The position numbers and the translations under genes were made by a program. From contig JAFWOE010000016.1 of the NCBI GenBank assembly GCA_017509985.1, positions 1 through 42,512 of the forward strand: DNA of 42,512 bases. The letters run 5' to 3'. This stretch comes from Lachnospiraceae bacterium (GTDB taxonomy: Bacteria > Bacillota > Clostridia > Lachnospirales > Lachnospiraceae). The notes beneath the pieces are model-generated. The model saw only the letters and a list, made by a program, of their open reading frames with translations. It was not told the DNA's origin and made no database searches. Below are positions 42,371 through 42,512 of the stretch, one piece after another. Numbering within the stretch: position 1 is the first letter of the stretch; each line of letters opens with the position of its first letter.

Positions 42371-42512
42371 AATCGCCTCCACCCGTAAAACGGGTGGTTC
42401 GGGATGCGGGCTATAAGCCCGCGTTGCCTGCCAGCGCCTAAAGGCGCTGGCTTTCTCTTTTTGGCTCACGGGGCTTTCGCCCCGGAGCTCCGTTCAAGCC
42501 ACGCCGCATTTA
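42371..42512 (+). ncRNA. Structured RNA at the right edge, HEARO/IscB omega RNA-like (partial)
   Basis: Four perfect hairpins follow one another: CCACCCG/CGGGTGG (42379-42397), GCGGGC/GCCCGC (42406-42422), GCCAGCGCC/GGCGCTGGC (42430-42451) and CGGGGC/GCCCCG (42469-42484). GGTTCGGG lies after the first, and GAGCTCCGTTCAAGCCAC follows the last and could pair back to TTGGCTC. This arrangement resembles, from memory, the HEARO RNA that precedes iscB in IS200/IS605-like elements, so an IscB gene is expected just beyond 42512. A TnpB end RNA on the other strand is the alternative. Bases 42266-42370 hold only the uppP promoter region. Confidence 0.55.

Overview
This is a 42.5 kb chromosomal window from a low-to-mid GC Firmicute. 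Most of it looks 50-58 % GC by eye. The likely source is a clostridial, Lachnospiraceae-like bacterium. The evidence is strong AGGAGG ribosome-binding sites, sigma-A promoters with 17-nt spacers, the str operon order rpsL-rpsG-fusA-tuf, the ftsE-ftsX-S41 peptidase cluster, the FAD oxidoreductase-cmk-ispH-rpsA cluster, yqeG, nrdR, xpt and uppP. There is no rRNA, tRNA, CRISPR or prophage. Almost everything is core housekeeping DNA with a few accessory insertions.

Layout. (1) 1-4199: str operon on the minus strand, with tuf cut by the left edge. A perfect-consensus promoter sits at 4171-4199, and a second likely promoter lies in front of tuf. (2) 4087-7978, plus strand: uvrB, translationally coupled to an ABC half-transporter. 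(3) 8013-11935, minus: a PucR/CdaR-type regulator, ftsE, ftsX and an S41 peptidase, joined end to end by short overlaps. (4) 11946-17109, minus: a HerA-like ATPase, a membrane zinc-ribbon protein, a TPM-domain protein and a lipid kinase. (5) 17129-18930, plus: dapA-dapB for lysine and diaminopimelate, ending in a strong terminator.

(6) 18961-22107, minus: the most unusual locus. A cobalamin riboswitch with its own intrinsic terminator controls a 906-residue lipoprotein made of two tandem CbiK-type chelatase domains around a small beta-rich domain. (7) 22148-29616, minus: leuS, an RpiR regulator, a BaiN-like flavoprotein, cmk, ispH and rpsA. The 3' half of ispH is much more AT-rich than the rest. 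(8) 29695-36620: an accessory envelope-type block. It holds a membrane acyltransferase, a stand-alone ATP-grasp enzyme, a D,D-carboxypeptidase, a GT2 glycosyltransferase and a rare ATP-grasp/PLP-enzyme fusion. (9) 36668-42328, minus: a metallophosphoesterase, yqeG, an AlaA-like aminotransferase, nrdR, xpt, a small membrane exporter-family protein and uppP. (10) 42371-42512: a run of four stable hairpins at the right edge. These look like the start of a HEARO/omega RNA, which would place an IscB- or TnpB-type mobile element just outside the window.

How the genes fit together. The core genes serve translation (tuf, fusA, rpsG, rpsL, leuS, rpsA), DNA repair (uvrB), nucleotide supply (cmk, xpt, nrdR), isoprenoids (ispH), and wall synthesis and division (dapA, dapB, uppP, dacF-like, ftsEX). 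The accessory candidates are the riboswitch-controlled double-CbiK lipoprotein, the ATP-grasp/PLP fusion locus and the right-edge structured RNA. All functions are read from motifs and context; no database search was run.
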